In this document: one piece after another, positions 29,390-29,391 of the stretch
Layout of the letters: each line of letters opens with the position of its first letter
How positions within the stretch are numbered: the stretch's first letter is position 1
From: a virus
Reading direction: 5' to 3' (one strand)
Virus record (IMG/VR): IMGVR_UViG_3300046797_000001
Span: 1-29,391 of that record
DNA: 29,391 bases
Program-made: the position numbers and the translations under genes
Notes under the pieces: generated by a model
What the model was told of the DNA's origin: nothing
Databases searched by the model: none
What the model saw: the letters and a program-made list of their open reading frames with translations, nothing else

Positions 29390-29391
29390 AT

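Overview
The window is a contiguous part of a tailed double-stranded DNA phage (or prophage) of siphovirus type. All structural genes are on the minus strand, so the cluster is read from position 29391 down to 1. Most neighbouring genes are joined by ATGA or TAATG overlaps or separated by a few bases, which suggests one long late operon. No integrase, replication gene, rRNA or canonical tRNA is visible. The host cannot be fixed from sequence alone. AGGAG-type ribosome binding sites, a Gram-negative style signal peptide and a beta-helix protein resembling proteins I associate with Acidobacteriota (Blastocatellia) soil bacteria make such a host plausible. That is inference.

Layout in order of transcription. 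(1) 29391-20684: a cut-off ORF, a coiled-coil membrane protein, a tiny coupled ORF, a beta-helix/SH3b protein with proline-rich linkers, a 52-residue two-helix membrane protein, three beta-rich probable virion or fibre proteins, an apparently intact endonuclease/exonuclease/phosphatase (EEP) domain protein, a protein built of about 18 copies of a 22-residue repeat, and four smaller genes. (2) 20709-13060: small and large terminase, portal, a 130-base gap with an RNA-like fold, MuF-like minor head protein, a small ORF, a HExxH metallopeptidase-like protein, scaffold, HK97-fold capsid, decoration protein, two small ORFs missed at a 60-residue cut-off, and a connector gene. (3) 13060-9958: head closure, HK97-gp10-type and tail-terminator genes, major tail protein, and a G/GT tail chaperone pair with a clear -1 frameshift site. 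(4) 9958-1: tape measure, then a tail-tip module arranged like gene transfer agents (DUF2460, DUF2163, NlpC/P60, host-specificity hub), followed by a small tail protein and a tail fibre that runs off the window.

Two elements break the minus-strand order. One is a secreted-protein moron on the plus strand at 6349-6828, between the DUF2460 and DUF2163 genes. The other, the most striking signal here, is a 110-base region at 17491-17600 that fills the portal-MuF gap. It folds into a 10-bp closed domain containing an H-type pseudoknot and two hairpins. It has a good plus-strand promoter (TTGGGA-17 bp-TATAAT) whose predicted start is the first base or two of the closing helix. I read it as a candidate undescribed phage noncoding RNA, with a T-arm-like hairpin next to the closing stem.
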